Assembly: GCA_002365595.1 (NCBI GenBank)
Contig: DFAM01000016.1
Location: 173,547-237,546 of the forward strand
Reading direction: 5' to 3'
Source of the DNA: Acinetobacter sp. UBA3106
Lineage (GTDB): Bacteria; Pseudomonadota; Gammaproteobacteria; Pseudomonadales; Moraxellaceae
DNA: 64,000 nt
This document shows positions 17,605 through 26,080 of this stretch, piece by piece. The position numbers and the translations under genes are program-made. How positions within the stretch are numbered: the stretch's first letter is position 1; the number at the start of each line of letters is the position of its first letter. The notes beneath the pieces are model-generated. The model was not told the origin of the DNA. It saw only the letters and a program-made list of their open reading frames with translations, and made no database searches.

Positions 17605-17784
17605 TTAACCAAAAGGATTGGAAAGCATGTTTTTATACTCCAAGCCCAAAAGAACAATACAGAAAAACAAAAGAATACCAATCGATTCAATTAAAACATC
17701 GTGGCCATAAAAACCTATACCTAAACATGCCAGCATGAAAAAAGTGAATATAAACAGCACTATTTTTATTAATATGAGCTTCAC
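17605..17784 (-). CDS. 59-residue mini membrane protein, homologue of the gene at 18146
   Basis: A short gene with a GTG start (17782-17784), a GGGGT ribosome site 7 bases upstream and a TAA stop. The product has two hydrophobic helices (about 3-24 and 30-48). Its second half, YGHDVLIESIGILLFF..EYKNMLSNPFG, aligns along its length with YTYDVIIIAIGILFIF..ELKQLRSGPFRED of the divergent gene at 18146. This homology supports it as a real gene. Function unknown. The opposite-strand frame of 61 codons has no ribosome site and is rejected. Confidence 0.65.
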   Translation of the reverse strand: MKLILIKIVLFIFTFFMLACLGIGFYGHDVLIESIGILLFFCIVLLGLEYKNMLSNPFG

Positions 17785-18145
17785 CAGCTACCCCAAAAAG
17801 AATAAATTATAAATCACGTGACTTACATCAACTTTTTTATAATGGAAAAGTTAATTTGTCTATAACTCTGTATTAAATTTGTTTTTATTTTTTTCAATAC
17901 GTAATAAAAATTTATCTAAAAAAACGATTAAAAAATATCTCTTCTAAATGTTAAATTTTTCTCCTTTATACATAAAAAGCATAACCGGCGCTCACTATTT
18001 AAACTATAATGAGTCTATAAAAATACCAATAAAATTTGTTTTACTTACTCAACAGTTTAAAAGTGATGCATCTCAGCCCTAAAGTGTAATAAAGATAAAA
18101 ATTAACAACTATAAATCTTAAAAATTATAAAAAAAGGAGAGCTCC
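17785..18145. other. Divergent AT-rich spacer between the two mini membrane protein genes
   Basis: About 360 very AT-rich bases that must hold both promoters. TATAAT-like boxes occur near 17839 and 18005, but no good -35 partner can be assigned. No gene is seen. Confidence 0.5.
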
Positions 18146-18331
18146 ATGGGTCTCTGGTGTTTAAGAGTTTTATTTTTTCTGTTTCTCAGCCTCAGTATTA
18201 TTGGCTTGATTTTCGGCATTTATACTTATGATGTCATTATTATCGCGATTGGCATTTTATTTATTTTTGCCGCCATTATCATTGCTCTGGAATTAAAACA
18301 GCTGCGCAGTGGGCCCTTTCGTGAAGATTGA
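18146..18331 (+). CDS. 61-residue mini membrane protein
   Basis: Two transmembrane helices (about 6-27 and 30-48) with a short charged C-terminus (LKQLRSGPFRED). AAGGAGAG five bases upstream makes the ATG at 18146 convincing. It is homologous to the divergent 59-residue protein. No known family is recognised. A small inner-membrane protein is the most that can be said. Confidence 0.7.
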   Translation: MGLWCLRVLFFLFLSLSIIGLIFGIYTYDVIIIAIGILFIFAAIIIALELKQLRSGPFRED

Positions 18332-18354
18332 TGAAATGAACTCATCAATCTTTT
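18324..18354 (+). terminator. Terminator overlapping the stop codon of the mini membrane protein gene
   Basis: An 11-bp perfect stem AAGATTGATGA with TCATCAATCTT and a 7-base loop, followed by TT. The TGA stop is inside the stem. Confidence 0.7.
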
Positions 18355-18365
18355 ACAGAAAGACT

Positions 18366-19010
18366 TCAACCCGCTTTACCTGCAACGAAAGGATTATGCT
18401 GTTTTTCAAAACCAATGGTACTTAAGGGACCATGACCGGAAATAAATTGCGTTTCATCCGGCAAACTAAAACATTCACGTTGAATGGAATCCAGCAACTG
18501 TTGATGATTGCCACGTGGAAAATCAGTGCGTCCAATCGATCTTTTGAACAACACATCTCCTGTCCATAACAGACCATAGTTTTTATTATAAAACATCACA
18601 TGACCCGGCGTATGGCCCGGAGCAAAACGCACCTCAAATTCTTCCTCTCCCAGCTTCAAGATTTCGCCCCCTTCCAACCACTGGCTGACGGAAACTTTTT
18701 CTGGAATAGGAAAGCCATAACGTTGCGACACCTCTTGAATCATGTCGAGCCAAAAAGCATCTTCCTTATGCGGACCAATCACCGGCACATCCCACACTTT
18801 ACTTAAAGCACCCACCGCTCCGGCATGATCCAGATGCCCATGGGTTAACCATAAAGCTTTCACATTTAGCCCTAAAGCTTCCACTTGGGCTTTTAATTTT
18901 TCAGGCTCACCACCCGCATCAATCAAAATGGCTTCTTTACTATCGGCATCCCACACAATCGAACAGTTTTGCTGAAATGCCGTAACAGGCACAATTTTGA
19001 CTTGTAACAT
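18366..19010 (-). CDS. MBL-fold metallo-hydrolase (glyoxalase II-like, YcbL group)
   Basis: A 214-residue metallo-beta-lactamase-fold protein. The metal motif is THGHLDH (His57, His59, Asp61, His62), with further ligands in APGHTPGH, WTGDVLF and ISGHGP. The length and RTDFPRGNHQQLLDS fit the YcbL/type II glyoxalase-like group, which acts on thioesters such as S-lactoylglutathione. The exact substrate is unknown. It follows hemH by 19 bases and is probably co-transcribed with it. Confidence 0.87.
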   Translation of the reverse strand: MLQVKIVPVTAFQQNCSIVWDADSKEAILIDAGGEPEKLKAQVEALGLNVKALWLTHGHLDHAGAVGALSKVWDVPVIGPHKEDAFWLDMIQEVSQRYGFPIPEKVSVSQWLEGGEILKLGEEEFEVRFAPGHTPGHVMFYNKNYGLLWTGDVLFKRSIGRTDFPRGNHQQLLDSIQRECFSLPDETQFISGHGPLSTIGFEKQHNPFVAGKAG

Positions 19011-19029
19011 GGGGAGAACCTCGCTGAAA

Positions 19030-20043
19030 TTAGTGGGCTAATGTATGGGTTAATGCATCAAGATTAGCGTGAAGCAAAGTTGTGAGCAATGCGATATGAT
19101 CATCACGGGCATTTAATGCCGGAATATAACTATATTGCTCCCCACCTGCCGACTTAAATAATTCAGCATTTTGAATCGCAAGCTCTTCCAGGGTTTCCAG
19201 ACAGTCTGCTGAAAAGGCAGGACTCATCACCTGAACCGATTTTACCCCTTGCTTGCCCCACTCTTCCAGCAAAACATCGGTATAAGGTTTAATCCATTCC
19301 TGTTTTCCAAAACGGGACTGGAAACTGATCGCCCATTGATCATCAGATAAACCTAACGCATCTGCCAATAATTGTGCCGTAATACGACAGCGCTCTGCAT
19401 AAGGATCGCCTTTATCGGCATACGGCTGTGGAATTCCATGAAATGACATCAACAGTTTTTCGGGTTGGCCATGTGTGGCCTGATAGTCACGTACGCTTTG
19501 CGCTAAGGCCTGAATGAATGCGGGATGCTGATAATAATCACGAATAATTGACAAACCCGGCAAGTTGCGCTGTGTCAAAATCCATTTTGCAACGGCATCA
19601 TACAAAGGTGCGGTGGAGGTAGCTGAATACTGAGGGAATAAAGGCAATAAAATAATCTGGTCTTGCGGATCTTGTGACAAGCTATTCAATGCAGCCTGAA
19701 TGCCCGGGTTGCCATACGTCATGGCTGGAATCACGTTTAATTCAAATTCAGGATACTGCTTAGTCAGGGCAGTTTTGACCGCAGCCACTTGCTGCAACAA
19801 TATTTCACGCATGGGTGAATCTTGCTGCCAGACCATTTCATAGGCATGCGCCACACGCTTGGGACGAAAAGGTAAAATAAAAAGTCTTAAAATGATTTGC
19901 CAGATTGGTTTCGGGATTTCAATGACACGCTGATCGGACAGAAACTGCTTCAGAAACCGCCGAACTGCAGCAACCGTTGGTTGGTCCGGCGTACCCAAAT
20001 TGGCCAAAATAATAGTGACTTTCGTTTTAGGTGCAGAAGACAT
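19030..20043 (-). CDS. hemH: Ferrochelatase
   Basis: A 337-residue enzyme that inserts Fe2+ into protoporphyrin IX, the last step of protoheme synthesis. It is soluble or peripheral at the inner membrane. VTIILANLGTPDQP at the start, LPLFPQYSATSTA and MSFHGIPQPYADKGDPY (with the catalytic His) are diagnostic. It has no C-terminal 2Fe-2S extension. The start at 20043 is ATG with AAGGGTTTG upstream, and the TTG one codon earlier is rejected. It is followed by the metallo-hydrolase. Confidence 0.96.
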   Translation of the reverse strand: MSSAPKTKVTIILANLGTPDQPTVAAVRRFLKQFLSDQRVIEIPKPIWQIILRLFILPFRPKRVAHAYEMVWQQDSPMREILLQQVAAVKTALTKQYPEFELNVIPAMTYGNPGIQAALNSLSQDPQDQIILLPLFPQYSATSTAPLYDAVAKWILTQRNLPGLSIIRDYYQHPAFIQALAQSVRDYQATHGQPEKLLMSFHGIPQPYADKGDPYAERCRITAQLLADALGLSDDQWAISFQSRFGKQEWIKPYTDVLLEEWGKQGVKSVQVMSPAFSADCLETLEELAIQNAELFKSAGGEQYSYIPALNARDDHIALLTTLLHANLDALTHTLAH

Positions 20044-20107
20044 CAAACCCTTCCAAAATAAATAAACTGCTTTACTTTAACAGCTTTCTGCACTTTCTCT
20101 ATATGGA

Positions 20108-21136
20108 TTAAAACGCAGATTTAAATTGAAAAACGCGATCATTATCCAGCAAATTACTTTCAAGTAGCTTCTGTCCTTTAGGGGTCAATTGCCAGAGCAT
20201 CCGTTGACGGTCATCTCGGCCTGACTGGACAATCCAGTCATTTTGACGCATTTGCATTTTAATACTGTGTAAGGCACGAATATTAATTTGTGCACGGGCA
20301 ACGGCATGTGCACGTGGCATTTCCGCCCGAGCATCGTCCAGACCTGTATCATTTAAATAATCGTTGATACATTTGGAAAAATATTCTTCTGGAGTTGGAT
20401 TTTTAAACATGGTGCCCAAAATAGACAACAGCTGAGCCCAAGTGAGTTTTTTCTGAATTTTCAATTCTTTAAAATTACCGTCTTGGTAGGCATGCATACG
20501 ATATTCAAAAGAAAACAGTTCATGCATGGACACTTTCGGCAAAGACAGGAACGGGTCTACTTCCCGTTTCCCCACTTCGGTTTCAAGCTGTTCAATTTTG
20601 GCTTTCAGTTGATCAATCTCATCGTGTAAAGCCTGAGTATTTTGCGGCCGAACCCATCCCGTTACCGGATAGCGTTCCAGCATTTGTGGCATGTTAAAGC
20701 GTACTGCCATTTCCAAATCACGGATGCTGCGGTAAGTAAAAATCTGATCAACTTCTTGCTGTAATAATTTACGGAATTCTAGAAATTTTTCACGTAATTC
20801 AGGTTTTTGATCATGTAAAGACTCATCGCGTGATGCGGGGTCGTCATGCATAAACACAATAATGGGTTTTTGTTTAGTAACGGCATAAATATATTCCAGA
20901 TGCATATAACCTACACCTGAGACAGATTGTTCACCATACTGACTGCCCACCAGCAATACCACGTAGTCACAATCATCAATCTGACGACGGGCAAATGCGG
21001 TACTTAATGGCGTTCGTTGTTCTAATCCCCAAGAAAAGAAACCCATGCCCACTAAAGTTTGAGCTAAAACGATACGTTCTGGCTGCATTTCACTGCCAGA
21101 AGTAGAAATAAAAACCTGATAACGCTTATCGAGCAT
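20108..21136 (-). CDS. DUF4062 protein with coiled coil and winged-helix-like C-terminus
   Basis: A 342-residue protein. Residues about 5-165 form a DUF4062 domain (YQVFISTSGSEMQPERIVLA.. CDYVVLLVGSQYGE.. GYMHLEYIYA), a fold related to TIR/SLOG-like nucleotide-sensing domains and often found in signalling or defence proteins. A heptad segment (about 168-193) follows, then a C-terminal part that ends like a winged helix (MRQNDWIVQSG.. LWQLTPKGQKLLESN). It may sense a ligand and bind DNA, but this is inference. AGGATAACC precedes the ATG. The gene is 61 bases upstream of hemH. Confidence 0.75.
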   Translation of the reverse strand: MLDKRYQVFISTSGSEMQPERIVLAQTLVGMGFFSWGLEQRTPLSTAFARRQIDDCDYVVLLVGSQYGEQSVSGVGYMHLEYIYAVTKQKPIIVFMHDDPASRDESLHDQKPELREKFLEFRKLLQQEVDQIFTYRSIRDLEMAVRFNMPQMLERYPVTGWVRPQNTQALHDEIDQLKAKIEQLETEVGKREVDPFLSLPKVSMHELFSFEYRMHAYQDGNFKELKIQKKLTWAQLLSILGTMFKNPTPEEYFSKCINDYLNDTGLDDARAEMPRAHAVARAQINIRALHSIKMQMRQNDWIVQSGRDDRQRMLWQLTPKGQKLLESNLLDNDRVFQFKSAF

Positions 21137-21263
21137 TGGTTATCCTCTTCCAATTGCTTATTACATCCCGACTGATACATTTCTGAGCAATCACAATATA
21201 ACTCAGCAACCCCGAATAAATATTTTTTTAATATATTTCAAAAGACTAGCTGCATTTCTTTAT

Positions 21264-22136
21264 TTATTCAACACCAATATTGCGAATATCCCAAGTCAAA
21301 TCATCTTGAATCAGGTATTGCAGCACAGTTTTTAACTTTTCTGCATTATTGCCACTGACATGGCACTCGATACGTAAGCCATTATTTTGATCTTGCTCAA
21401 ATAATAATTGATTTTTGATCAAAATACGGGCTGTTTGTCTCGCAACTGCCAGTCCAGAGTCAATTAATGTCAGTTTCTGACCAAATATAGACTGAATTGC
21501 AGGTTTTAGGAAGGGATAATGTGTGCAACCCAAAACTAAATAATCGGCACCCTGATTTACCGCAGGCTGTAAAACTTCCTGTAAAGTCGTTAAACACGCC
21601 TTACTCATCTGTGCGCCACTTTCTACAAAAGGCACCAAATCCAGACAGGTCACCGGAATGACTTTTACATTGGCAGGTAATGCAAAACGCTGGATCACGT
21701 CTTTAATCAGCTGACCACGAAAGGTTGCAGGCGTGGCAAGCACCGCCACAGTTTTGGATTTACTTTGCAATACCGCCGGTTTCAGTGCAGGCACCAGACC
21801 AATAATAGGAAAATTTTCTCCATAATAATCTCGTAAATAATCCAGACTAAATGCAGAAGCGGTATTGCATGCAACGACTGCGACTTTACAGCCCTGACGA
21901 TACAGCCATTCGATGGCTTGCGCGGTAAGTTCACGAATCTCCTGATCCTTACGCGGCCCATAAGGCACATGCGCAGTATCGGCGTAGTAAACAATACGTT
22001 CTTTGGGTAAATGTCGGGCAATTTCTTGCGCGATAGACAAACCACCTATTCCAGAATCAAAAATCCCGATGGGCGCATCAGCTTGTGCCTGAGGCATAGG
22101 GTCGATTAAAGGATAAATAGGATGAATGGCTGTCAT
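21264..22136 (-). CDS. murI: Glutamate racemase
   Basis: A 290-residue enzyme that interconverts L- and D-glutamate for peptidoglycan. GIFDSGIGGLS at about 24-34 carries the active-site Asp/Ser. The two catalytic cysteines are Cys90 (VACNTASAF) and Cys204 (LGCTHYPFL). The N-terminal 20 residues extend beyond the usual start, as seen in several gammaproteobacteria. It follows the DUF1285 gene by 48 bases on the same strand. Confidence 0.95.
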   Translation of the reverse strand: MTAIHPIYPLIDPMPQAQADAPIGIFDSGIGGLSIAQEIARHLPKERIVYYADTAHVPYGPRKDQEIRELTAQAIEWLYRQGCKVAVVACNTASAFSLDYLRDYYGENFPIIGLVPALKPAVLQSKSKTVAVLATPATFRGQLIKDVIQRFALPANVKVIPVTCLDLVPFVESGAQMSKACLTTLQEVLQPAVNQGADYLVLGCTHYPFLKPAIQSIFGQKLTLIDSGLAVARQTARILIKNQLLFEQDQNNGLRIECHVSGNNAEKLKTVLQYLIQDDLTWDIRNIGVE

Positions 22137-22184
22137 AGTTTCACTTTCAGCAGTTCAAGGAATTGGAACATCAAAGCTTAAACC

Positions 22185-22796
22185 TCAGGTGCCTAATTGC
22201 AAGTAAAAATCGCCACTTTGTAAGCTTAAAATGGTTTCATTTTTATCATTTTCAAGCAGCTGTCCCATTTCAATTAAGTGAAAAAAAGCAGACCGTTGAA
22301 TTAAGGCATTAATACCAAAACGCACATGTACATAAGGACGCAATTCACTTGCATATTCACGCATAAAAACAGGATGTTCCTGGTCCACAATTACAATGTC
22401 TTGGGTGGTTGTAGTGAGCTGGATATAGCGTTTACCTTCAATCTCGACCTGATCTACCTGATTGACAAATAAAGGTTCATCTTCAACTTCAATTTCAATC
22501 TGCTCAACAGGAGTCTTTAAATAGAACTTACCTTCCTCTTTCCAGAGTACACTAGAGAACAGGTCAATCATGGCCTGACGCTTGATCAATTGACCTTCGT
22601 GCCACCATTCTCCATTGGCTTTTACCTTTAAATCCATTGCCCCACATAGCTTTGGATGCCATTGCTCTAAAGGGGGAATTGACCTTTTGTGACCCGGCTG
22701 TGCATCTTTTAAGTATTGTGCAATGTCTATTAAATTTTTATCATCGGAAGTAGATACTTTTTTCGTCGAGTTTGGTGAATTGTTTTGGTTAATCAT
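22185..22796 (-). CDS. DUF1285 domain-containing protein
   Basis: A 203-residue protein. The block LKVKANGEWWHEGQLIKRQAMIDLFSSVLWKEEGKFYLKTPVE is characteristic of DUF1285, a two-domain beta-rich fold of unknown function found in proteobacteria. The longer frame adds 31 residues that overlap the promoter region of the divergent gene. ATG at 22796, with AGGGTC upstream, is preferred. It is probably cotranscribed with murI. Confidence 0.85.
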   Translation of the reverse strand: MINQNNSPNSTKKVSTSDDKNLIDIAQYLKDAQPGHKRSIPPLEQWHPKLCGAMDLKVKANGEWWHEGQLIKRQAMIDLFSSVLWKEEGKFYLKTPVEQIEIEVEDEPLFVNQVDQVEIEGKRYIQLTTTTQDIVIVDQEHPVFMREYASELRPYVHVRFGINALIQRSAFFHLIEMGQLLENDKNETILSLQSGDFYLQLGT

Positions 22797-22839
22797 AACT
22801 AAAGACCCTGTTGACGGAAAAATAATATGATTCAGCCAA

Positions 22840-22868
22840 TTGGCTAGATCGAGGTTTAAAACTATACT
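22840..22868 (+). promoter_or_regulatory. Promoter for the ETF:quinone oxidoreductase gene
   Basis: TTGGCT (22840-22845) and TATACT (22863-22868) are separated by 17 bases, 116 bases before the start codon. Predicted from sequence only. Confidence 0.5.
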
Positions 22869-22984
22869 AGCCCACAATATAAAAGACACGATATTAAAAT
22901 TGTGTCGGGGTATACAGAACGCTCATGGCAGCACCGGATTAAACAATCGCGGTTGCCACCGTCTAATAATATGAGGAGTCCTAC

Positions 22985-24697
22985 ATGGAACACATCGAAC
23001 GTGAATCGATGGAGTTTGACGTCGTAATCGTAGGCGCAGGCCCGGCGGGTCTGTCTGCGGCGATTAAAATCCGTCAGCTTGCAATTGAAAACAACCTGAA
23101 TGATCTGTCCGTTTGTGTGGTGGAAAAAGGCTCTGAAGTCGGTGCGCATATCCTCTCTGGTGCGGTGCTTGAACCGCGTGCCATGAATGAATTGTTCCCG
23201 GACTGGAAAGAACAAGGCGCACCTTTAAATGTCCCAGTAACTGAAGACAAAACCTATTTCTTGCTGTCGGATGAAAAATCACAGGAAGCTCCGCACTGGA
23301 TGGTGCCAAAAACCATGCATAACGATGGCAACTATGTCATTTCCTTAGGCAACGTAGTGCGCTGGTTGGGCCAAAAAGCCGAAGAGCTGGAAGTGTCGAT
23401 CTTCCCGGGCTTTGCGGCTTCTGAAATTCTGTACCATGCTGATGGTTCAGTCAAAGGCATTCAAACCGGTGACATGGGTATCGGTAAGGATGGCGAACCG
23501 ACGCATAACTTTACCCCGGGTTATGAACTGCATGCCAAATACACGATTTTTGCTGAAGGCTGTCGTGGTCATTTAGGCAAGCGCCTGATTGCCAAATACA
23601 ACCTGGACAAAGATGCCGATCCGCAGCATTACGGGATCGGGATTAAAGAGCTGTGGGAAATCGATCCGGCTAAACATAAACCAGGTCTGGTGATGCATGG
23701 GGCTGGCTGGCCTTTATCTGAAACAGGTTCTTCAGGTGGCTGGTGGCTCTACCATGCAGAAAATAACCAGGTCACTTTGGGCATGATCGTCGATCTGTCC
23801 TACACCAACCCGCATATGTATCCATTCATGGAAATGCAGCGCTGGAAAACCCATCCTTTAATCAAGCAGTATCTAGAAGGCGGCAAGCGGATTTCTTATG
23901 GCGCGCGTGCCGTGACCAAAGGTGGTTTTAACTCGCTACCAAAATTCACCTTCCCGGGTGGCTCACTGATTGGGGATGATGCCGGCTTCCTGAACTTTGC
24001 CAAAATCAAAGGCTCACATACCGCGATGAAATCCGGCATGCTCTGCGGTGAAGCGGTATTTGAGGCGATTGCTGCCGGTGTCGCAAAAGGTGGTGACTTG
24101 GCGGTTGCGCGTGTGGTAGAAGGCGAAGACTTCTTTGCCAAAGAATTGACCGCTTACACTGACAAATTCAACAACAGCTGGCTAAAAGAAGAGCTGTATA
24201 ACTCACGTAATTTTGGTCCGGCCATGCACAAATTCGGTCAATGGATCGGCGGTGCGTTTAACTTCATCGACCAGAACGTGTTTAAAGTGCCATTCACTTT
24301 ACATGACCTGGTGACGGATTTTGGTGCCTTGAAAACCGTGGATGCGGTGAACTTCAAGCCGAACTATCCAAAACCGGATGGCAAGCTGACCTTTGACCGT
24401 CTGTCTTCGGTGTTTGTATCGAATACCGTGCATGAAGAAAACCAGCCGGCACATTTGAAACTGACCGATGCTTCGATTCCAGTGAATGTGAACCTGCCGA
24501 AATGGGATGAGCCTGCACAGCGTTACTGCCCGGCCGGAGTGTATGAAATCATGGAAAATAATGACGGTTCTAAGCGTTTCCAGATCAATGCAGCCAACTG
24601 TGTGCACTGCAAGACCTGTGACATCAAGGATCCGTCTCAAAACATCACCTGGGTAACGCCGGAAGGCGGTGGTGGTCCAAACTATCCGAACATGTAA
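22985..24697 (+). CDS. Electron transfer flavoprotein:ubiquinone oxidoreductase
   Basis: A 570-residue inner-membrane-associated enzyme that passes electrons from ETF (fed by acyl-CoA dehydrogenases) to ubiquinone. FAD motif VIVGAGPAGLSAAIK is at the N-terminus. The C-terminal ferredoxin-like part has the 4Fe-4S cysteines in YCPAGVYE and NCVHCKTCDIKDP. The full length matches the family. GAGGAG before the ATG is strong. It is monocistronic, ending at a good terminator. ETF genes are not in the window. Confidence 0.95.
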   Translation: MEHIERESMEFDVVIVGAGPAGLSAAIKIRQLAIENNLNDLSVCVVEKGSEVGAHILSGAVLEPRAMNELFPDWKEQGAPLNVPVTEDKTYFLLSDEKSQEAPHWMVPKTMHNDGNYVISLGNVVRWLGQKAEELEVSIFPGFAASEILYHADGSVKGIQTGDMGIGKDGEPTHNFTPGYELHAKYTIFAEGCRGHLGKRLIAKYNLDKDADPQHYGIGIKELWEIDPAKHKPGLVMHGAGWPLSETGSSGGWWLYHAENNQVTLGMIVDLSYTNPHMYPFMEMQRWKTHPLIKQYLEGGKRISYGARAVTKGGFNSLPKFTFPGGSLIGDDAGFLNFAKIKGSHTAMKSGMLCGEAVFEAIAAGVAKGGDLAVARVVEGEDFFAKELTAYTDKFNNSWLKEELYNSRNFGPAMHKFGQWIGGAFNFIDQNVFKVPFTLHDLVTDFGALKTVDAVNFKPNYPKPDGKLTFDRLSSVFVSNTVHEENQPAHLKLTDASIPVNVNLPKWDEPAQRYCPAGVYEIMENNDGSKRFQINAANCVHCKTCDIKDPSQNITWVTPEGGGGPNYPNM

Positions 24698-24717
24698 TTA
24701 GCATCCGAATATGCAAT

Positions 24718-24748
24718 AAAAAATCCCCTCACTAGAGGGGATTTTTTA
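24718..24748. terminator. Bidirectional terminator between the ETF oxidoreductase gene and tusA-like gene
   Basis: AAAAAATCCCCTC pairs with GAGGGGATTTTTT around the ACTA loop. A and T runs on both sides let it serve both convergent genes. Confidence 0.9.
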
Positions 24749-24782
24749 TTGGGTTTTAGAAAGAAAGTTAGTTTAAATCTTG

Positions 24783-25040
24783 CTAGCCCTTTTTCACCAA
24801 ATAATGAAATTCTTTATTACCATTTTCATCCAGTCGTTCTTCCTGCAACAACAACTCATGCCCCAAATGCATACAAAATTTTGGAATATCCCAAGAGGTT
24901 GAATTATCTGTGGCAAAGACTTCAACGACATCTCCAGACTTAGATTTACGAATCGCCTGATGTAACATCATTACCGGTTCAGGGCAACGTAATCCACGGG
25001 TATTTAATTGAATGCTGGGAGTGACAGAGGGTTCAGACAT
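24783..25040 (-). CDS. tusA: TusA-family sulfur carrier protein
   Basis: An 85-residue SirA/TusA fold protein. The RGLRCPEPVMMLHQAIR motif holds the persulfide-accepting Cys19. In E. coli TusA takes sulfur from IscS and relays it to TusBCD/TusE for 2-thiouridine in tRNA. It could also serve other sulfur pathways. ATG at 25040 is preferred to the upstream in-frame start, because MSEPSV is close to the usual N-terminus length. Confidence 0.85.
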   Translation of the reverse strand: MSEPSVTPSIQLNTRGLRCPEPVMMLHQAIRKSKSGDVVEVFATDNSTSWDIPKFCMHLGHELLLQEERLDENGNKEFHYLVKKG

Positions 25041-25169
25041 CAGAAAACTCAGGTTTAAAATCTGCAATTATTTTAGCATAAACATAAAGACCCGGTGATA
25101 TGTAACAAAATTAAGGAGATAGCCTTTTTTTTTGACTCAATTACCCATAATTTAGACCAATATTAGCGA

Positions 25170-25197
25170 TAGACAACTGTATTTTCTACGGTATGAT
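25170..25197 (+). promoter_or_regulatory. Possible promoter for the corC-lnt operon
   Basis: TAGACA (25170-25175) and TATGAT (25192-25197) are spaced by 16 bases, 44 bases before the corC start. Confidence 0.4.
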
Positions 25198-25240
25198 GAA
25201 AATTATGTTTTTTAGATATTAAGAGTCTTTAGGAAAGATC

Positions 25241-26080
25241 ATGCACGAGGAATCAGGCCCGTCGTGGGGCATGCGCGGCTTACGCAAATGGTTGGGTACA
25301 GCACCCGAAACTCGCGACGAACTGCTAAAATTAGTACAAGATTCACGTCGTTTTTTAGAACCCGATACCGTGGCCATGCTTGAAGGTGTACTTGACCTGC
25401 CTGCCACTAAAATTCGTGAGGTCATGACCCCGCGAACGGCCATGATCAGCTTGCAAGAAGACGATCAGCTACTCGATATTCTGCATGTACTGGTTGAATC
25501 GGCACATTCACGCTTCCCTGTGTTTTCATCTGACCAGCCGGATAATGTGGTCGGGATTTTATTGGCCAAAGACCTCTTACCATTCCTGACTGAGCCGACA
25601 ACCAAAGTGGACATTCGTGCCTTAATGCGCCAACCACTGTTTGTGCCAGAAAGTGCACGTTCTGACCAAGTGATGCGGATGCTGAAAAATACTCAAACCC
25701 ACATTGCAGTGGTGATTGATGAATACGGCACCACTTCGGGTCTAGTGACACTGGAAGACATTCTAGAAGAGATTGTCGGTGAAATTGAAGATGAGCATGA
25801 CAAGGTCGATGAAGAAGCCCAGTATATTATTCCGGACAATGATCCGCATACGCCGAATACCTGGCTAGTTCAAGCACTTACACCAATTGAACATTTTAAC
25901 AATGTTTTAGATGCTGAATTTTCTGATGATGAAGTAGAAACTGTCGGCGGTTTATTGCTTCAAGAAATTGGTTTAGTCAGCGATTTACAAGGTCAAGTCA
26001 TTGAACTTGAGAATTGGGAATTCACCATTTTAGAAGCAGATGCCCGTACTATTCATCTGATTCGAGCTGTCCGTAAATGA
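25241..26080 (+). CDS. corC: CorC/HlyC-type CBS protein
   Basis: A 279-residue cytoplasmic protein: two CBS domains (about 65-185) with VMTPRTAMISLQ and DEYGTTSGLVTLEDILEEIVGEIEDEHD, then a CorC_HlyC transporter-associated domain (about 200-279). CorC (YbeX) has been tied to magnesium and cobalt efflux and ribosome-related defects. The stop overlaps the lnt start by four bases (ATGA), as in many gammaproteobacteria. AGGAAAGATC precedes the ATG. Confidence 0.93.
   Translation: MHEESGPSWGMRGLRKWLGTAPETRDELLKLVQDSRRFLEPDTVAMLEGVLDLPATKIREVMTPRTAMISLQEDDQLLDILHVLVESAHSRFPVFSSDQPDNVVGILLAKDLLPFLTEPTTKVDIRALMRQPLFVPESARSDQVMRMLKNTQTHIAVVIDEYGTTSGLVTLEDILEEIVGEIEDEHDKVDEEAQYIIPDNDPHTPNTWLVQALTPIEHFNNVLDAEFSDDEVETVGGLLLQEIGLVSDLQGQVIELENWEFTILEADARTIHLIRAVRK

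Noticed and set aside
17553..17738. A 61-codon open frame on the plus strand after yacG
   Set aside because: It has no ribosome site and no recognisable features, and it overlaps the better supported 59-codon minus-strand gene, whose product is homologous to the neighbouring membrane protein.
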